From: Sedimentibacter sp. MB35-C1
Lineage (GTDB): Bacteria > Bacillota > Clostridia > Tissierellales > Sedimentibacteraceae
NCBI RefSeq assembly: GCF_030913635.1
Contig: NZ_CP133188.1
Coordinates: 2,604,001 to 2,668,000, forward strand
DNA: 64,000 bases
Reading direction: 5' to 3'
Shown here piece by piece: positions 37,492 through 46,782 of this stretch; the stretch's first letter is position 1, and every line of letters begins with the position of its first letter. The notes under the pieces were generated by a model, which saw only the letters and a program-made list of their open reading frames with translations, was not told the DNA's origin and made no database searches. Position numbers and translations under genes: made by a program.

Positions 37492-40400
37492 TTAAACCTG
37501 CTTATAATTAATTAATATTTCAAAGAATTTTTCAAGTTCCTCCAGAATTTTCAATTGTTCTGTAGAATCTAATCTATATTTAATAACAGGCTCTCTTGAA
37601 ACGTCAAATTTTATTTTTGTATTGTAATTTTCAATTAAGAAACCTATTATGTCCTGACTCAGATCGTTGCCGGAAGTTAACTCTATGTTTACAATAAAAC
37701 CTGCCTGCGCAATTGATTTTACATGCAGCTTTTTGCAAAGAGATTTGATATAAGAAATTTTCATCAGGTTGTCTACTTGTACCGGTGTGTTTCCAAATCT
37801 ATCTATAATTTCTTCTGTGATATCATATATATCATCTTTACTTGAAGCTGCTGCTATTTTTTTGTATATCTCAATTTTCTGCTCTTCATTCTCAATATAG
37901 GTTGACGGTATGTATCCATCAACACTTATGTCTACAGAGGTCTCAATATCCTCATCCTCATAACTCTTGCCCTGAAGTTCTTTAACTGCCCTGTCAAGGA
38001 ATTTAACATACAAATCGTAGCCTATTGCAAGCATATGCCCATGCTGCTCCGATCCTAATATGTTTCCGCATCCCCTTATTTCTAAATCCCTCATGGCAAT
38101 TTTAAATCCCGATCCAAATTCTGTGAATTCCTTAATTGCCTTAAGTCTTTTGTCAGCTACTTCAGAAAGCATTTTATCCTTTTCATATGTCAAATAGGCA
38201 AAGGCAACCTTGTTTGATCTTCCTATTCTTCCTCGCAGCTGATAAAGCTGGGAAAGCCCCAAATGATCTGCATTATCAATTATCAAAGTATTTGCATTAG
38301 GAATGTCCATTCCTGTCTCAATAATGGTTGTGCACATCAATATATCATATTCTTTATTAACAAATTCAAGCATTATATTTTCAAGGTGACGTTCGCTCAT
38401 CTGCCCATGAGCTACAGCAATTCTGGCATTTGGAACAAGTTTCTGAAGCTTTGAAGCAGCGCTGTCAATATCAATTACTCTATTATGCACATAGTAAACT
38501 TGACCGCCTCTTGAAATTTCCTTTTCTATAGAATCTTTTATAATTCCATCATTATATTCCATTACATATGTCTGAATAGGCAGCCTATCTCCTGGCGGTT
38601 CAGAAATAATACTCATATCTCTAACACCAATCATAGACATATGAAGAGTTCTTGGAATCGGTGTAGCTGATAGTGTTAATACATCTATATTTGTCTTAAG
38701 CTGCTTAATAAGCTCCTTGTGCTTAACGCCGAATCTCTGTTCTTCATCTATTATAAGCAGCCCGAGATCTTTGAACTTAAGATCTTTTGAAAGAAGTTTG
38801 TGCGTGCCTACAACAATGTCAACAAGTCCCTTGTTCAAATCATTGATTACCTTTACCTGCTGATAAGGCGTTCTGAACCTGGAAAGCATTTCTACCTTAA
38901 CAGGATATCCCCTAAACCTATCTACTATATTTGCATAGTGCTGCTGCGCCAATATAGTTGTAGGCACGAGTATTGCCACCTGCTTTGAATCCATTACCGC
39001 TTTAAATGCAGCCCTCATTGCAACTTCTGTTTTCCCAAATCCAACATCACCGCAAAGAAGTCTGTCCATACAAACAGGCCTTTCCATATCTTTCTTGATC
39101 TCTTTTGTACATCTCAGCTGGTCATCTGTTTCCTGGAAAGGAAATTTATATTCAAATTCCTTCTGCCATTCTGTATCAGACGAAAACGCATGTCCTTTGA
39201 CTACTTTTCGCTGAGCATAAAGCTTAACAAGTTCAGCTGCCATGTTCTCTATTGCAGCTTTTGTGCGTTCCTTGGTTTTAACCCATTCAACGCTTCCCAT
39301 TTTGTTAAGCTTCGGTTTTTCAGAGTCCGAACCGATATATTTTTGAATCAAAGACATCTGATCTACAGGTACATAAAGCTTATCTTCGCCTTTGTACTTT
39401 ATACACAAATAATCTTTTTTAATGTTTTGAACATCAATTTTCTCAATTCCGATGTACTGTCCGATTCCGTGGTGCTCATGAACTACAAAATCTCCTACTT
39501 TAAGATCCGTAAAAATTTCAATTTTTGACCCTTTTCTTTTTTTAGCCTTTTTAGGTTTTTTCCTCAGGCTGCCAAAAACTTCATTTTCGGTTAATATAAG
39601 TATTTTATTATCGTAGTATTCAAAGCCTTTTTTGACTTTTCCAGGCATTATTATCACTTGTCCGCTTTCGGCAGCGACATTTGCGGTCTTGGACAGAGTC
39701 GTTGTGCATTCATAATCATTTAATAGATTATGAAGTTTCAAGCATCCTTCATTGCTTGAAAGCACTATGGCAATCTTGTAGCCTTTATATTTCAATCTGT
39801 TTAAATCCTTAGACAGATCCTCCATCTTACCATAATAATATGGAGCTTCTTTAAACTGCAGCGAAACAGATTCTTCTGCTTTGAAAATCTTATCCCTTCC
39901 ATTTACAGACACAAAAGGAGTTTCTGTAAGCTTTGCCTTTAATTCTTGTTCACTAATAAAAACGCAACTTTGTTTTGTAAAAATCTCGCCCTTTTCAAAC
40001 AATTCGCTGAACTTCAATTCATAGCTGTCATTCAAGGATCCTAATTCTTCGAATACTCTTTCCGGTTCATCAACTATAAGTATGAAATCCTCACCGAAAT
40101 AATCAAGCACACTTACAAAGCTGTCTTTCAGGAAAGGAACCAATAGATCGGAATTCTCTATTGATAATCCTTCTTTCATTTTGTCTCTGTAAGCGTTGTA
40201 CATACTTCTGAGTTTTTTCTGTACTTCTTTTGACTCAGACAGATTTTTTATCTTATCCATCCTGCTTTGATAGTCCATGTCTATCTCAGTAAGCATGCTG
40301 TCAATTTCATCCTTATTGAACAGTAAGTCACTGCAAGGTATTATTCTAACAGATTTCAAATTTTTAACAGATCTCTGTGTTTTTAAATCTACTGAACGTA

Positions 40401-41004
40401 TTGAATCAATTTCATCATCAAAAAATTCAATTCTAACAGGATTAGATTCTGACGGAGAAAATATATCAACTATTCCTCCTCTTATGGAAAACTGTCCTAC
40501 ACCTTCTATTGCATCAACTCTTTCATACTTAAGATTTATAAGATTTTTTTTGAGCTCATTCATATCATAGCAGTTGCCATATTTTAATACTATTATAGAA
40601 TCCTTAAATCTATCTTTAGGCATAACTCTTGTTACGATAGAATTTATAGATGCGGTAACAGCACATTTTTTTAAATTAAGGATTTTATCGAGCAAGTATG
40701 ATCTTTTATATTCTACATCTTTGCTTAATGCATCTACATTGTACAATATAAATTCCTTAGGATGAAATCTTCCCGCATTGTCTGTAAAGGCTTTTATTTC
40801 TTCCTCGTACTTTCTTGATTTTGATTCGCTGGAAGTTATAACAAGTATCTTATCAGCAGCGGCTTCCAATAAATTACACACCAAAAACGCCATGCTTTCT
40901 TCATTAATCCCCTGAACCTGCTGACTTTTTCCATTTTTATAGTTTTCAATTATCTTATTAAATTTTTCTGTTTTTTGAAACTGCTCAAACAAAATTTTGT
41001 TCAT
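37492..41004 (-). CDS. mfd: Transcription-repair coupling factor
   Basis: About 1170 residues from ATG 41004 (site AAAAGGA); the open frame extends 19 codons further upstream with no site. UvrB-like N-terminal region, RNA-polymerase interaction domain (KVGDFVVHEHHGIGQYIGIEKI), then RecG-like translocase with Walker A GDVGFGKTEVAMRAAFKA, DEEQRFGV box, and LTLSATPIPRTLHMSMIGVRDMS (seen as a run of helicase motifs), and the C-terminal TRCF domain. It removes stalled RNA polymerase and recruits UvrA. Downstream of pth as in B. subtilis. Confidence 0.97.
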   Translation of the reverse strand: MNKILFEQFQKTEKFNKIIENYKNGKSQQVQGINEESMAFLVCNLLEAAADKILVITSSESKSRKYEEEIKAFTDNAGRFHPKEFILYNVDALSKDVEYKRSYLLDKILNLKKCAVTASINSIVTRVMPKDRFKDSIIVLKYGNCYDMNELKKNLINLKYERVDAIEGVGQFSIRGGIVDIFSPSESNPVRIEFFDDEIDSIRSVDLKTQRSVKNLKSVRIIPCSDLLFNKDEIDSMLTEIDMDYQSRMDKIKNLSESKEVQKKLRSMYNAYRDKMKEGLSIENSDLLVPFLKDSFVSVLDYFGEDFILIVDEPERVFEELGSLNDSYELKFSELFEKGEIFTKQSCVFISEQELKAKLTETPFVSVNGRDKIFKAEESVSLQFKEAPYYYGKMEDLSKDLNRLKYKGYKIAIVLSSNEGCLKLHNLLNDYECTTTLSKTANVAAESGQVIIMPGKVKKGFEYYDNKILILTENEVFGSLRKKPKKAKKRKGSKIEIFTDLKVGDFVVHEHHGIGQYIGIEKIDVQNIKKDYLCIKYKGEDKLYVPVDQMSLIQKYIGSDSEKPKLNKMGSVEWVKTKERTKAAIENMAAELVKLYAQRKVVKGHAFSSDTEWQKEFEYKFPFQETDDQLRCTKEIKKDMERPVCMDRLLCGDVGFGKTEVAMRAAFKAVMDSKQVAILVPTTILAQQHYANIVDRFRGYPVKVEMLSRFRTPYQQVKVINDLNKGLVDIVVGTHKLLSKDLKFKDLGLLIIDEEQRFGVKHKELIKQLKTNIDVLTLSATPIPRTLHMSMIGVRDMSIISEPPGDRLPIQTYVMEYNDGIIKDSIEKEISRGGQVYYVHNRVIDIDSAASKLQKLVPNARIAVAHGQMSERHLENIMLEFVNKEYDILMCTTIIETGMDIPNANTLIIDNADHLGLSQLYQLRGRIGRSNKVAFAYLTYEKDKMLSEVADKRLKAIKEFTEFGSGFKIAMRDLEIRGCGNILGSEQHGHMLAIGYDLYVKFLDRAVKELQGKSYEDEDIETSVDISVDGYIPSTYIENEEQKIEIYKKIAAASSKDDIYDITEEIIDRFGNTPVQVDNLMKISYIKSLCKKLHVKSIAQAGFIVNIELTSGNDLSQDIIGFLIENYNTKIKFDVSREPVIKYRLDSTEQLKILEELEKFFEILINYKQV

Positions 41005-41088
41005 GACTATCCTTTTTAGCACAAAGTTTACATCATTATGCCGACTTTCCGAACATTTCATTCGGTTCCGACATAAGTCATGTCACTT

Positions 41089-41670
41089 CTAATCCCGAAG
41101 CTGCTCACCTGTCGCTTTTATGTTATATTTCTGCATTGCTGCATCTATGTTTTTCTCAATAATTTCTATTGCTGCTTCAGCAGCTTTCTCCATTATCATC
41201 CTAATTTTATCCGATTCATCTCTGCCAAATTTTTGGAGAACATAATCAGCCAAATCAATATCAGGATTTCTTCCGATTCCTACACGTATACGCGGGAAAT
41301 TTTCTCCTACATGGTTAATGATAGATTTCATACCATTATGCGTTCCCGGACTTCCATGTGGTCTGATTCTCAGGGTTCCCACAGGTATATCTATATCATC
41401 ATAAATTACAATCAAGTTATCTACGGGTATTTTATAAAATTTTATTATTTCATCAATAGCAATTCCGCTTCTATTCATATATGTAACAGGTTTTACAAGC
41501 ATAACTTTTTCTCCGTTTATGAAAGTTTCGCCATAAACGGAGTTAAATTTAAGTTTATTCAACTTTACATCATACTTTTCTGCCAAACAATCTAATGTAT
41601 CATAACCTACATTATGTCTGGTTCCTGTATATTCCTTACCGGGATTGCCAAGTCCTGCAATTATATACAT
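41089..41670 (-). CDS. pth: Peptidyl-tRNA hydrolase
   Basis: 193 residues. YIIAGLGNPGKEYTGTRHNVGYDTLD with the catalytic His20-type residue, KPVTYMNRSG, IYDDIDIPVGTLRIRPHGSPGTHNGMKSI are all family marks. Known as SpoVC in B. subtilis. It recycles peptidyl-tRNA. Eight bases after glmU; start behind AGAGGT. Confidence 0.98.
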   Translation of the reverse strand: MYIIAGLGNPGKEYTGTRHNVGYDTLDCLAEKYDVKLNKLKFNSVYGETFINGEKVMLVKPVTYMNRSGIAIDEIIKFYKIPVDNLIVIYDDIDIPVGTLRIRPHGSPGTHNGMKSIINHVGENFPRIRVGIGRNPDIDLADYVLQKFGRDESDKIRMIMEKAAEAAIEIIEKNIDAAMQKYNIKATGEQLRD

Positions 41671-41678
41671 ATTTACCT

Positions 41679-43049
41679 CTAATATCTGTTTTTCCCCAAA
41701 CCCTTTTTATTAACCTGCCTAGCCCTTGCTATAGCCAGATCTCCTTCTTCAACGTCATCAGTTATTGTAGAGCCGCAAGCTACATATCCTCCCTGCTGCA
41801 CTGTTACCGGAGCAACAAGATTTGAATTGCTACCTACAAAAGCTCCATCCCCAACAATTGTTTGATGCTTGCTTTTTCCGTCATAATTCACAAATACCAC
41901 ACCACATCCTATATTTACATTCTTTCCTACTGTAGCGTCTCCTATGTATGATAAATGTGAAGATTTAGAGTTATCTCCTATTGTTGACTTCTTAACTTCT
42001 ACAAAATCGCCAATTTTGACATTTTTACCCAAGACTGTGCCCGGTCTTAAATATGCAAAAGGCCCCACAGTTGATCCCTCATCTATAATTGATTCAATTA
42101 CTTTTGAACTTTCAACTGTCACATTATTTTTCAAAGCAGAATCTATTATTCTGGCATTAGGCCCTATAGTGCAGTTTGATCCAATTACTGTACTTCCTTC
42201 CAACATACTTCCGGGGTATACTACCGTATCTGCTCCTATTTTAACCGTATCTGCTATATATGTGTGCTCAGGATCTATAAAGGAAACTCCTGAGAGCATT
42301 AGCTTTTTATTTATTCTTTCCTGCATTATCTTATTTACCTCAGCAAGCTGTACCCTATCGTTCACTGCTTTTATATCAGTTGAATGTTCTAGTAACCATC
42401 CGCCTATTTTATGACCTTCTGTATTCAAAACCTTAATTGTATCGGTAAGATAATACTCTCCCTGTGAATTATTTGTGTCAATTTTTTGCAATGCGCTTTT
42501 AAGCATATTTCCACTGAAGCAGTAAATTCCTGTGTTAATTTCGTTTATTTTCTTTATTTCCTCTGAAGCATCCTTTTCTTCAACAATATTCATTATTGAT
42601 AAATCGTTATTTCTTACTATTCTACCATATCCTTTAGGATTCTCCAGATGCGAAGTCATAACCGATGCTGCATAGCCATTGTCTTCATGATACTTCATAA
42701 ATGACACAAGAGTTTCGCTTCTTATAAGCGGCCCGTCTCCAACTAAAATTACGACCGTGTCATCGTCATCAATGTATTCCACAGCAGACATAACGGCAAA
42801 GCCTGTTCCGTAAGGCGCCCCTTCTCCAATAGGTTGTTCCACTGTAACAACATTCATATCCTCTATATTATGTCCAACTTTTTCTTTACCATGACCCAAT
42901 ACAACAACATTTTTTTCTATTCCTGAATTTTTAGCAGCATCCACAACGTACCTGATCATCTCTTTACCGCAAACTTTGTGTAAGGTTTTCGGAATATTTG
43001 ATTTCATTCTCGTTCCCTCACCGGCTGCTAAAATAATTGACATGCCCAT
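41679..43049 (-). CDS. glmU: Bifunctional GlmU (UDP-GlcNAc pyrophosphorylase / GlcN-1-P acetyltransferase)
   Basis: 456 residues from ATG 43049, behind AAGGAG. Uridyltransferase domain with SIILAAGEGTRMKS and GDGPLIR; left-handed beta-helix with hexapeptide repeats from about 250; acetyl-CoA region YVACGSTITDDVEEGDLAIAR. It makes UDP-GlcNAc for peptidoglycan. Position between spoVG and pth is conserved with Bacillus, though prs and ctc, which lie between there, are absent here. Confidence 0.97.
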   Translation of the reverse strand: MGMSIILAAGEGTRMKSNIPKTLHKVCGKEMIRYVVDAAKNSGIEKNVVVLGHGKEKVGHNIEDMNVVTVEQPIGEGAPYGTGFAVMSAVEYIDDDDTVVILVGDGPLIRSETLVSFMKYHEDNGYAASVMTSHLENPKGYGRIVRNNDLSIMNIVEEKDASEEIKKINEINTGIYCFSGNMLKSALQKIDTNNSQGEYYLTDTIKVLNTEGHKIGGWLLEHSTDIKAVNDRVQLAEVNKIMQERINKKLMLSGVSFIDPEHTYIADTVKIGADTVVYPGSMLEGSTVIGSNCTIGPNARIIDSALKNNVTVESSKVIESIIDEGSTVGPFAYLRPGTVLGKNVKIGDFVEVKKSTIGDNSKSSHLSYIGDATVGKNVNIGCGVVFVNYDGKSKHQTIVGDGAFVGSNSNLVAPVTVQQGGYVACGSTITDDVEEGDLAIARARQVNKKGLGKNRY

Positions 43050-43284
43050 ATATTTTCTCCTTGTTCGTAATACTTTGCTATTATAGTACATATTATTCGA
43101 AAAGTAAATAAAAATGAAAAAATAGATAACAAATCTGAAATATCAACGAATTTTCACTTATAAAATAATCTTTGCTTAAAATTTTTAAAGTGTTTAAGCA
43201 TAAGATATTGAACTCATATAATAATTGGTATAATTAAAAATATATTACATATTAATAATTAAGTCAAAAAATTTCATAATAAAA
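43050..43284. other. Intergenic between spoVG and glmU
   Basis: About 235 AT-rich bases after the spoVG terminator. No gene, no clear hairpin. A promoter for glmU is expected but I see no convincing -35/-10 pair. Confidence 0.4.
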
Positions 43285-43302
43285 GGGTCTTATAAAAGAC
43301 CC
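43278..43302 (-). terminator. Terminator after spoVG
   Basis: Minus strand GGGTCTT, loop TTAT, AAGACCC, then TTTTATT. Stem positions 43285-43291 and 43296-43302. Confidence 0.8.
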
Positions 43303-43337
43303 GGAAACTGTTGATTATTCAATCATCAGTCGTGGCG

Positions 43338-43628
43338 CTATAGAAGAGCAGCTTCTGCACTTTCGCTTTCTTCTAAGCGCTTTTCTTCATAAGCCTTAAA
43401 AACAGCATCTGCAACAAGGTTTCTTGTTTCAGAATTAATTGGATGAGCTATATCTTTAAACTCTCCATCCGGCATTTTTCTACTTGGCATAGCTATGAAC
43501 AAGCCTTCTTGTCCTTCAATAATTTTAATGTCATGTACCACAAAGCAATCATCAAAAGTAACGGAAACGATTGCCTTCATCTTACCCTCTGAATTAATTT
43601 TTCTGACTCTAACGTCCGAAATTTTCAT
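43338..43628 (-). CDS. spoVG: Septation/sporulation protein SpoVG
   Basis: 96 residues from ATG 43628, behind [47 protein letters not shown] is nearly invariant in SpoVG. It is a small RNA/DNA-binding protein affecting septation and sporulation. A longer reading frame begins at 43700 but overlaps its promoter. Confidence 0.98.
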   Translation of the reverse strand: MKISDVRVRKINSEGKMKAIVSVTFDDCFVVHDIKIIEGQEGLFIAMPSRKMPDGEFKDIAHPINSETRNLVADAVFKAYEEKRLEESESAEAALL

Positions 43629-43671
43629 GTTGTCACCACCTTCCCCCAAAAGATTATGTCCACTTTCTTCT

Positions 43672-43700
43672 ATTATACTATAATAAAAAGAAAAAAGCAA
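43672..43700 (-). promoter_or_regulatory. spoVG promoter
   Basis: Minus strand TTGCTT (43695-43700), 17-base spacer, TATAAT (43672-43677). Sigma-A-like; the sigma-H type known in B. subtilis is not evident. Confidence 0.6.
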
Positions 43701-43736
43701 AAAAACATTTTCATTTTTGTGGAAAAAAATGTGAAA

Positions 43737-44558
43737 TTATTTTAACAATTTACTGTTAGGGGTTATATCAATAATTCCTTCCTTTTCATTTATACCATTT
43801 AACACAAGAAGGGACAAATAATTATCAACCAATTTCTTTTCAGGTTCCTTTGTTTCGATGACAACAGCAGTACCCACAACTTCCGCATTGAATTCTCTCA
43901 TCATGTCGGCCATGCCCTTGCATGTCCCTCCTCCTTTCATGAAGTCGTCCACTATCAGCACTCTTGAATTTTCCTTCAATGATCGTTTTGATAAAGACAT
44001 TGTCTGGATATTATTTGAAGAGCCGGATACATAATTAATACTTACCGTTGCTCCTTCGGTTACTTTGTTATTTCTTCTTATGACTGCAACAGGCACATTA
44101 AGCTTTTGTCCCGTCAATATAGCAGCCGGTATACCCTTTGTTTCAACAGTTATTATGCAGTCTATCTTTTTATTGGAAAATTCCGAGGATATAACTTTTG
44201 CAATGTTTGTAACAACTCCGGGGTTATTGAAAATATCCGTCATATATATGAAACCCCCAGAAAGTATTCTATTTTTATGCGAAAACATCTCGCACAAGTT
44301 ATCAAGTATGTCTGTTTTTTCTTTCATTCCCATTACAGGTATAAAGACAGCACCGCCTGCTGCTCCCGAGATAGTCTCTATTTTACCGTAATCAAGTTCT
44401 GAAACTAATTCTTTTACTATTGCAACATCTTCACTTATTGTCGATTTAGCAGCATTGAAAATTTCTGAAAAATAGTTGTAAGAAAAAATGAAATTTGGTT
44501 TTTCGGCGAATATTTTCATCAATGCACCGATTCTTTGGTTTCTTTTATATTTTTTCAT
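43737..44558 (-). CDS. purR: Purine repressor PurR, B. subtilis type
   Basis: 273 residues. N-terminal winged helix (KRNQRIGALMKIFAEKPNFIFSYNYFSEIFNAAKSTISEDV, about 3-45) and a C-terminal phosphoribosyltransferase-like domain with PRPP motif VLIVDDFMKGGGTCKGM. It represses purine genes when PRPP is low. The next genes on the strand are spoVG and glmU. Start ATG 44558 follows GGGG at an acceptable distance. Confidence 0.97.
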   Translation of the reverse strand: MKKYKRNQRIGALMKIFAEKPNFIFSYNYFSEIFNAAKSTISEDVAIVKELVSELDYGKIETISGAAGGAVFIPVMGMKEKTDILDNLCEMFSHKNRILSGGFIYMTDIFNNPGVVTNIAKVISSEFSNKKIDCIITVETKGIPAAILTGQKLNVPVAVIRRNNKVTEGATVSINYVSGSSNNIQTMSLSKRSLKENSRVLIVDDFMKGGGTCKGMADMMREFNAEVVGTAVVIETKEPEKKLVDNYLSLLVLNGINEKEGIIDITPNSKLLK

Positions 44559-44570
44559 AGTAACCCCGTC

Positions 44571-44614
44571 CGAATGTTTTAATTGATTATATAATAATCG
44601 TTCGCAATTTTCAA
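44571..44614 (-). promoter_or_regulatory. purR promoter overlapped by a PurBox pair
   Basis: Promoter: TTGAAA (44609-44614), 17-base spacer, TATAAT (44586-44591). CGAA (44571-44574) and TTCG (44601-44604) form an inverted pair with 26 bases between them, one inside the spacer and one just after the start site. This is the same centre-to-centre spacing as at purL, so autoregulation is likely. Confidence 0.8.
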
Positions 44615-44647
44615 GATGCTAAATAAAATATTTTATCATTCCTAAAA

Positions 44648-45343
44648 TTAATTCAACTCTCCACCTGCATATAGTATCGATGCTTCTGTAAGCACCTCCA
44701 TAGGGTTAATAAAATTTCCATCAAACTTGTACATATATTGTGCTGATGATAATTCTGTACATCCCAAAAGAAATGCATCTGCTTTTTTTTCCTTTAATTC
44801 CTCAAGGCATTCAAATAGAAGCGCAGTCCCTTCTTCATAATTTCCTTTTTTGATAACATCATATATGAACTTCATTATTTTTTCCTGAGTTTTTTCAGGA
44901 ATCACCGTTTTAATTCCAACCTTTGCATAATAATTTTCATAAATTTTTGACTTTATGGTGCCATCTGTGGCAAGGATACCGATAACAGCTTCTTTTCCGT
45001 ATTTATTCAAAGTATACTTAGTAGTTTCTTCAAGCATGTTCACAAATGGTATATTTACGCTTTGTTTGATTACATCCACATAATAATGTGCTGTATTGCA
45101 AGGCATTATTAAAAAATCTGCACCGGCCTGTTCCAGCTTCCTGGCAGATTTTATAAGTTCTTCTGTAGGGCTTTTGCCATCTGAAATTATTGCTTTTGTT
45201 CTGTCAGGTATATCGGTGTTTCCGTCAATAATTACATGTATATGCTCCTGATCAGTAGCTGCTTTTGTTCTCAATACTATGCGATGGTACAGGTCCACTG
45301 TAGCAAGAGGTCCCATTCCACCTATTATTCCTATAGTTTTCAT
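44648..45343 (-). CDS. Aspartate/glutamate racemase family protein
   Basis: 231 residues from ATG 45343, behind GAGGTG. IGIIGGMGPLATVDLYHRI, then catalytic-Cys motif MPCNTAHYY and second Cys in LLGCTELSSAQ. PLP-independent amino-acid racemase of the RacX/aspartate racemase group; substrate not resolved. In spore formers such enzymes can supply D-amino acids. Monocistronic or first of none; downstream is the purR control region. Confidence 0.9.
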   Translation of the reverse strand: MKTIGIIGGMGPLATVDLYHRIVLRTKAATDQEHIHVIIDGNTDIPDRTKAIISDGKSPTEELIKSARKLEQAGADFLIMPCNTAHYYVDVIKQSVNIPFVNMLEETTKYTLNKYGKEAVIGILATDGTIKSKIYENYYAKVGIKTVIPEKTQEKIMKFIYDVIKKGNYEEGTALLFECLEELKEKKADAFLLGCTELSSAQYMYKFDGNFINPMEVLTEASILYAGGELN

Positions 45344-45378
45344 TTTACACCTCAATAATAATAAAAATAATCTACTAA

Positions 45379-45407
45379 ATTATATCACACAGGAAATGCA
45401 GTAACAA
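45379..45407 (-). promoter_or_regulatory. Candidate racemase promoter
   Basis: Minus strand TTGTTA (45402-45407), 17-base spacer, TATAAT (45379-45384). It overlaps the T-run of the upstream terminator. Confidence 0.5.
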
Positions 45408-45408
45408 C

Positions 45409-45440
45409 AAAAAAATGAGCATATGAACTTGCATATGCTC
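45409..45440 (-). terminator. Terminator of the DUF4397 gene
   Basis: Minus strand GAGCATATG, 6-base loop, CATATGCTC, then ATTTTTTTG. The CATATG here belongs to the hairpin and not to the operator set further right. Confidence 0.85.
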
Positions 45441-45450
45441 GCAACTTACC

Positions 45451-46170
45451 TTAGCACAATTCTAAATAATTAACTCCATCCTCAGGTATTATTATATCAA
45501 TGTCTGAATCATCACAATACTTGCCTGACACGAACAATGTGTAGTGCATTCTTGGAGCAAAATCTACATTAAGTGTTTTTACATCCTTTTTATTTGATTT
45601 TTCTCTCAATGTAATTGTATACCTCCCTGAAGGTATTCCTACATTATTTGAAGCATCGCCAAAGTTTACTCCGGAAAACAGTATAGTTTTATCCGATGCT
45701 GCCAGCTCAAAGTCCGGTGCATTAGATGCAAGGTTTATTAATCGGACTGCCGCCATTTTCCCCGGAATTGATTTTTGCTTTGCTTCAGGAATCATTAATA
45801 CACTTATATCAGCGGGGTCTCTATCGTCTTCAGCTATGGCTCCTGTATAAACAAGGTTTCGTTCTATGTCTATAGCCGATTCAAAGATTAATTTTTTTGG
45901 TTCACCGGATTCAAAAATTTTCACATTATAAACCCCAGGTGTAAATTGCACATATCTTGTAAAATTACCTCTTTTTAGACCTTCTGCCATAATTATTTCA
46001 TTAACTTGGACATCAAGAGCCTTATCATATGTGTTAAGTATTCTTAAATAAGATTTTTTGCAGTAACAATTGATCGCTTGATTATATATTTGATTCTTGT
46101 AATCCATGTTGTTTTTCCATTGAGGATATGTAGAATACGGATTGTTATATACATTGTTAAAATTATTCAT
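45451..46170 (-). CDS. DUF4397 domain protein
   Basis: 239 residues. A polar Asn/Tyr-rich N-terminus (FNNVYNNPYSTYPQWKNN) is followed by strand-rich DUF4397 repeats: LRILNTYDKALDVQVNEIIMAEGL with GVYNVKIFESG, and VRLINLASNAPDFELAASDKTILFSGVNFGDAS with GRYTITLREK. No signal peptide is seen. Surface or spore-coat role is possible from the Asn/Tyr-rich start but unproven. Start ATG 46170 behind AAAAGGGG. Confidence 0.8.
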   Translation of the reverse strand: MNNFNNVYNNPYSTYPQWKNNMDYKNQIYNQAINCYCKKSYLRILNTYDKALDVQVNEIIMAEGLKRGNFTRYVQFTPGVYNVKIFESGEPKKLIFESAIDIERNLVYTGAIAEDDRDPADISVLMIPEAKQKSIPGKMAAVRLINLASNAPDFELAASDKTILFSGVNFGDASNNVGIPSGRYTITLREKSNKKDVKTLNVDFAPRMHYTLFVSGKYCDDSDIDIIIPEDGVNYLELC

Positions 46171-46195
46171 TAATTCACCCCTTTTCTTATGTAAT

Positions 46196-46225
46196 ATTAT
46201 ATGAAAAGGAATGTTAAACGTTCAA
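46196..46225 (-). promoter_or_regulatory. Promoter of the DUF4397 gene
   Basis: Minus strand TTGAAC (46220-46225), 18-base spacer, TATAAT (46196-46201). Confidence 0.6.
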
Positions 46226-46233
46226 TAAAATGG

Positions 46234-46737
46234 TTAAACGAAGCTTTCGGGAAAATCAACATATTTTACAATTAACGACACAAATTTCTCCAAATACCGC
46301 CTATCGTTTTCATTAAACCTGTTTATAACAGGACTGTCAATATCCAGCACTCCAACCAGCCTGCTTCCTTTAACAATAGGAATCACTATCTCAGAATTTG
46401 AATTCGAATCGCAAGCTATGTGCCCCGGAAATTCATGTACATTTTTAACAAGCTGTGTCTCTTTCTTATCTGCCGCTGTGCCGCATACTCCTTTTCCAAG
46501 TTTTATATGCGTGCATGCCGGCTTTCCCTGAAAAGGTCCGAGAACAAGCTCATCGTTTTTATACAGGTAAAATCCTGCCCAATTAATATTATCAAGCAGC
46601 AGCCAAAGAACTGCACCGGCATTAGACAAGTTTGCAAGCCAGTCAGGTTCATCACATATTAAAGCTGTAAGCTTCAAATTAATGTAGCTATATAACTTAT
46701 CTTCTGATTCAAAATTAATTTTTTCTATATTATTCAT
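46234..46737 (-). CDS. Free methionine-(R)-sulfoxide reductase (GAF domain)
   Basis: 167 residues. A GAF domain with the three cysteines of fRMsr: Cys75 in PACTHI, Cys85 in GVCGTAA, and Cys109 in GHIACDSNSNSEIVIP. In the E. coli and yeast enzymes these are resolving and catalytic residues for reducing free Met-R-SO, so activity is likely. Oxidative-stress repair in an anaerobe. No strong ribosome site before ATG 46737; 46 bases after the sortase gene. Confidence 0.9.
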   Translation of the reverse strand: MNNIEKINFESEDKLYSYINLKLTALICDEPDWLANLSNAGAVLWLLLDNINWAGFYLYKNDELVLGPFQGKPACTHIKLGKGVCGTAADKKETQLVKNVHEFPGHIACDSNSNSEIVIPIVKGSRLVGVLDIDSPVINRFNENDRRYLEKFVSLIVKYVDFPESFV

Positions 46738-46782
46738 AATGCTTTTTCAATAGCTGCGCTATTGATTTCTCCTTCGTATATT

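Noticed and set aside
41041-41070. CCGAACATT next to TTCGG upstream of mfd, like a PurBox pair
   Set aside because: The CGAA and TTCG are only 7 bases apart, against 26 at purL and purR, and no promoter is evident.
45417-45440. GAGCATATG...CATATGCTC as a further CATATG operator
   Set aside because: It is a hairpin followed by a T-run directly after a stop codon, so a terminator.
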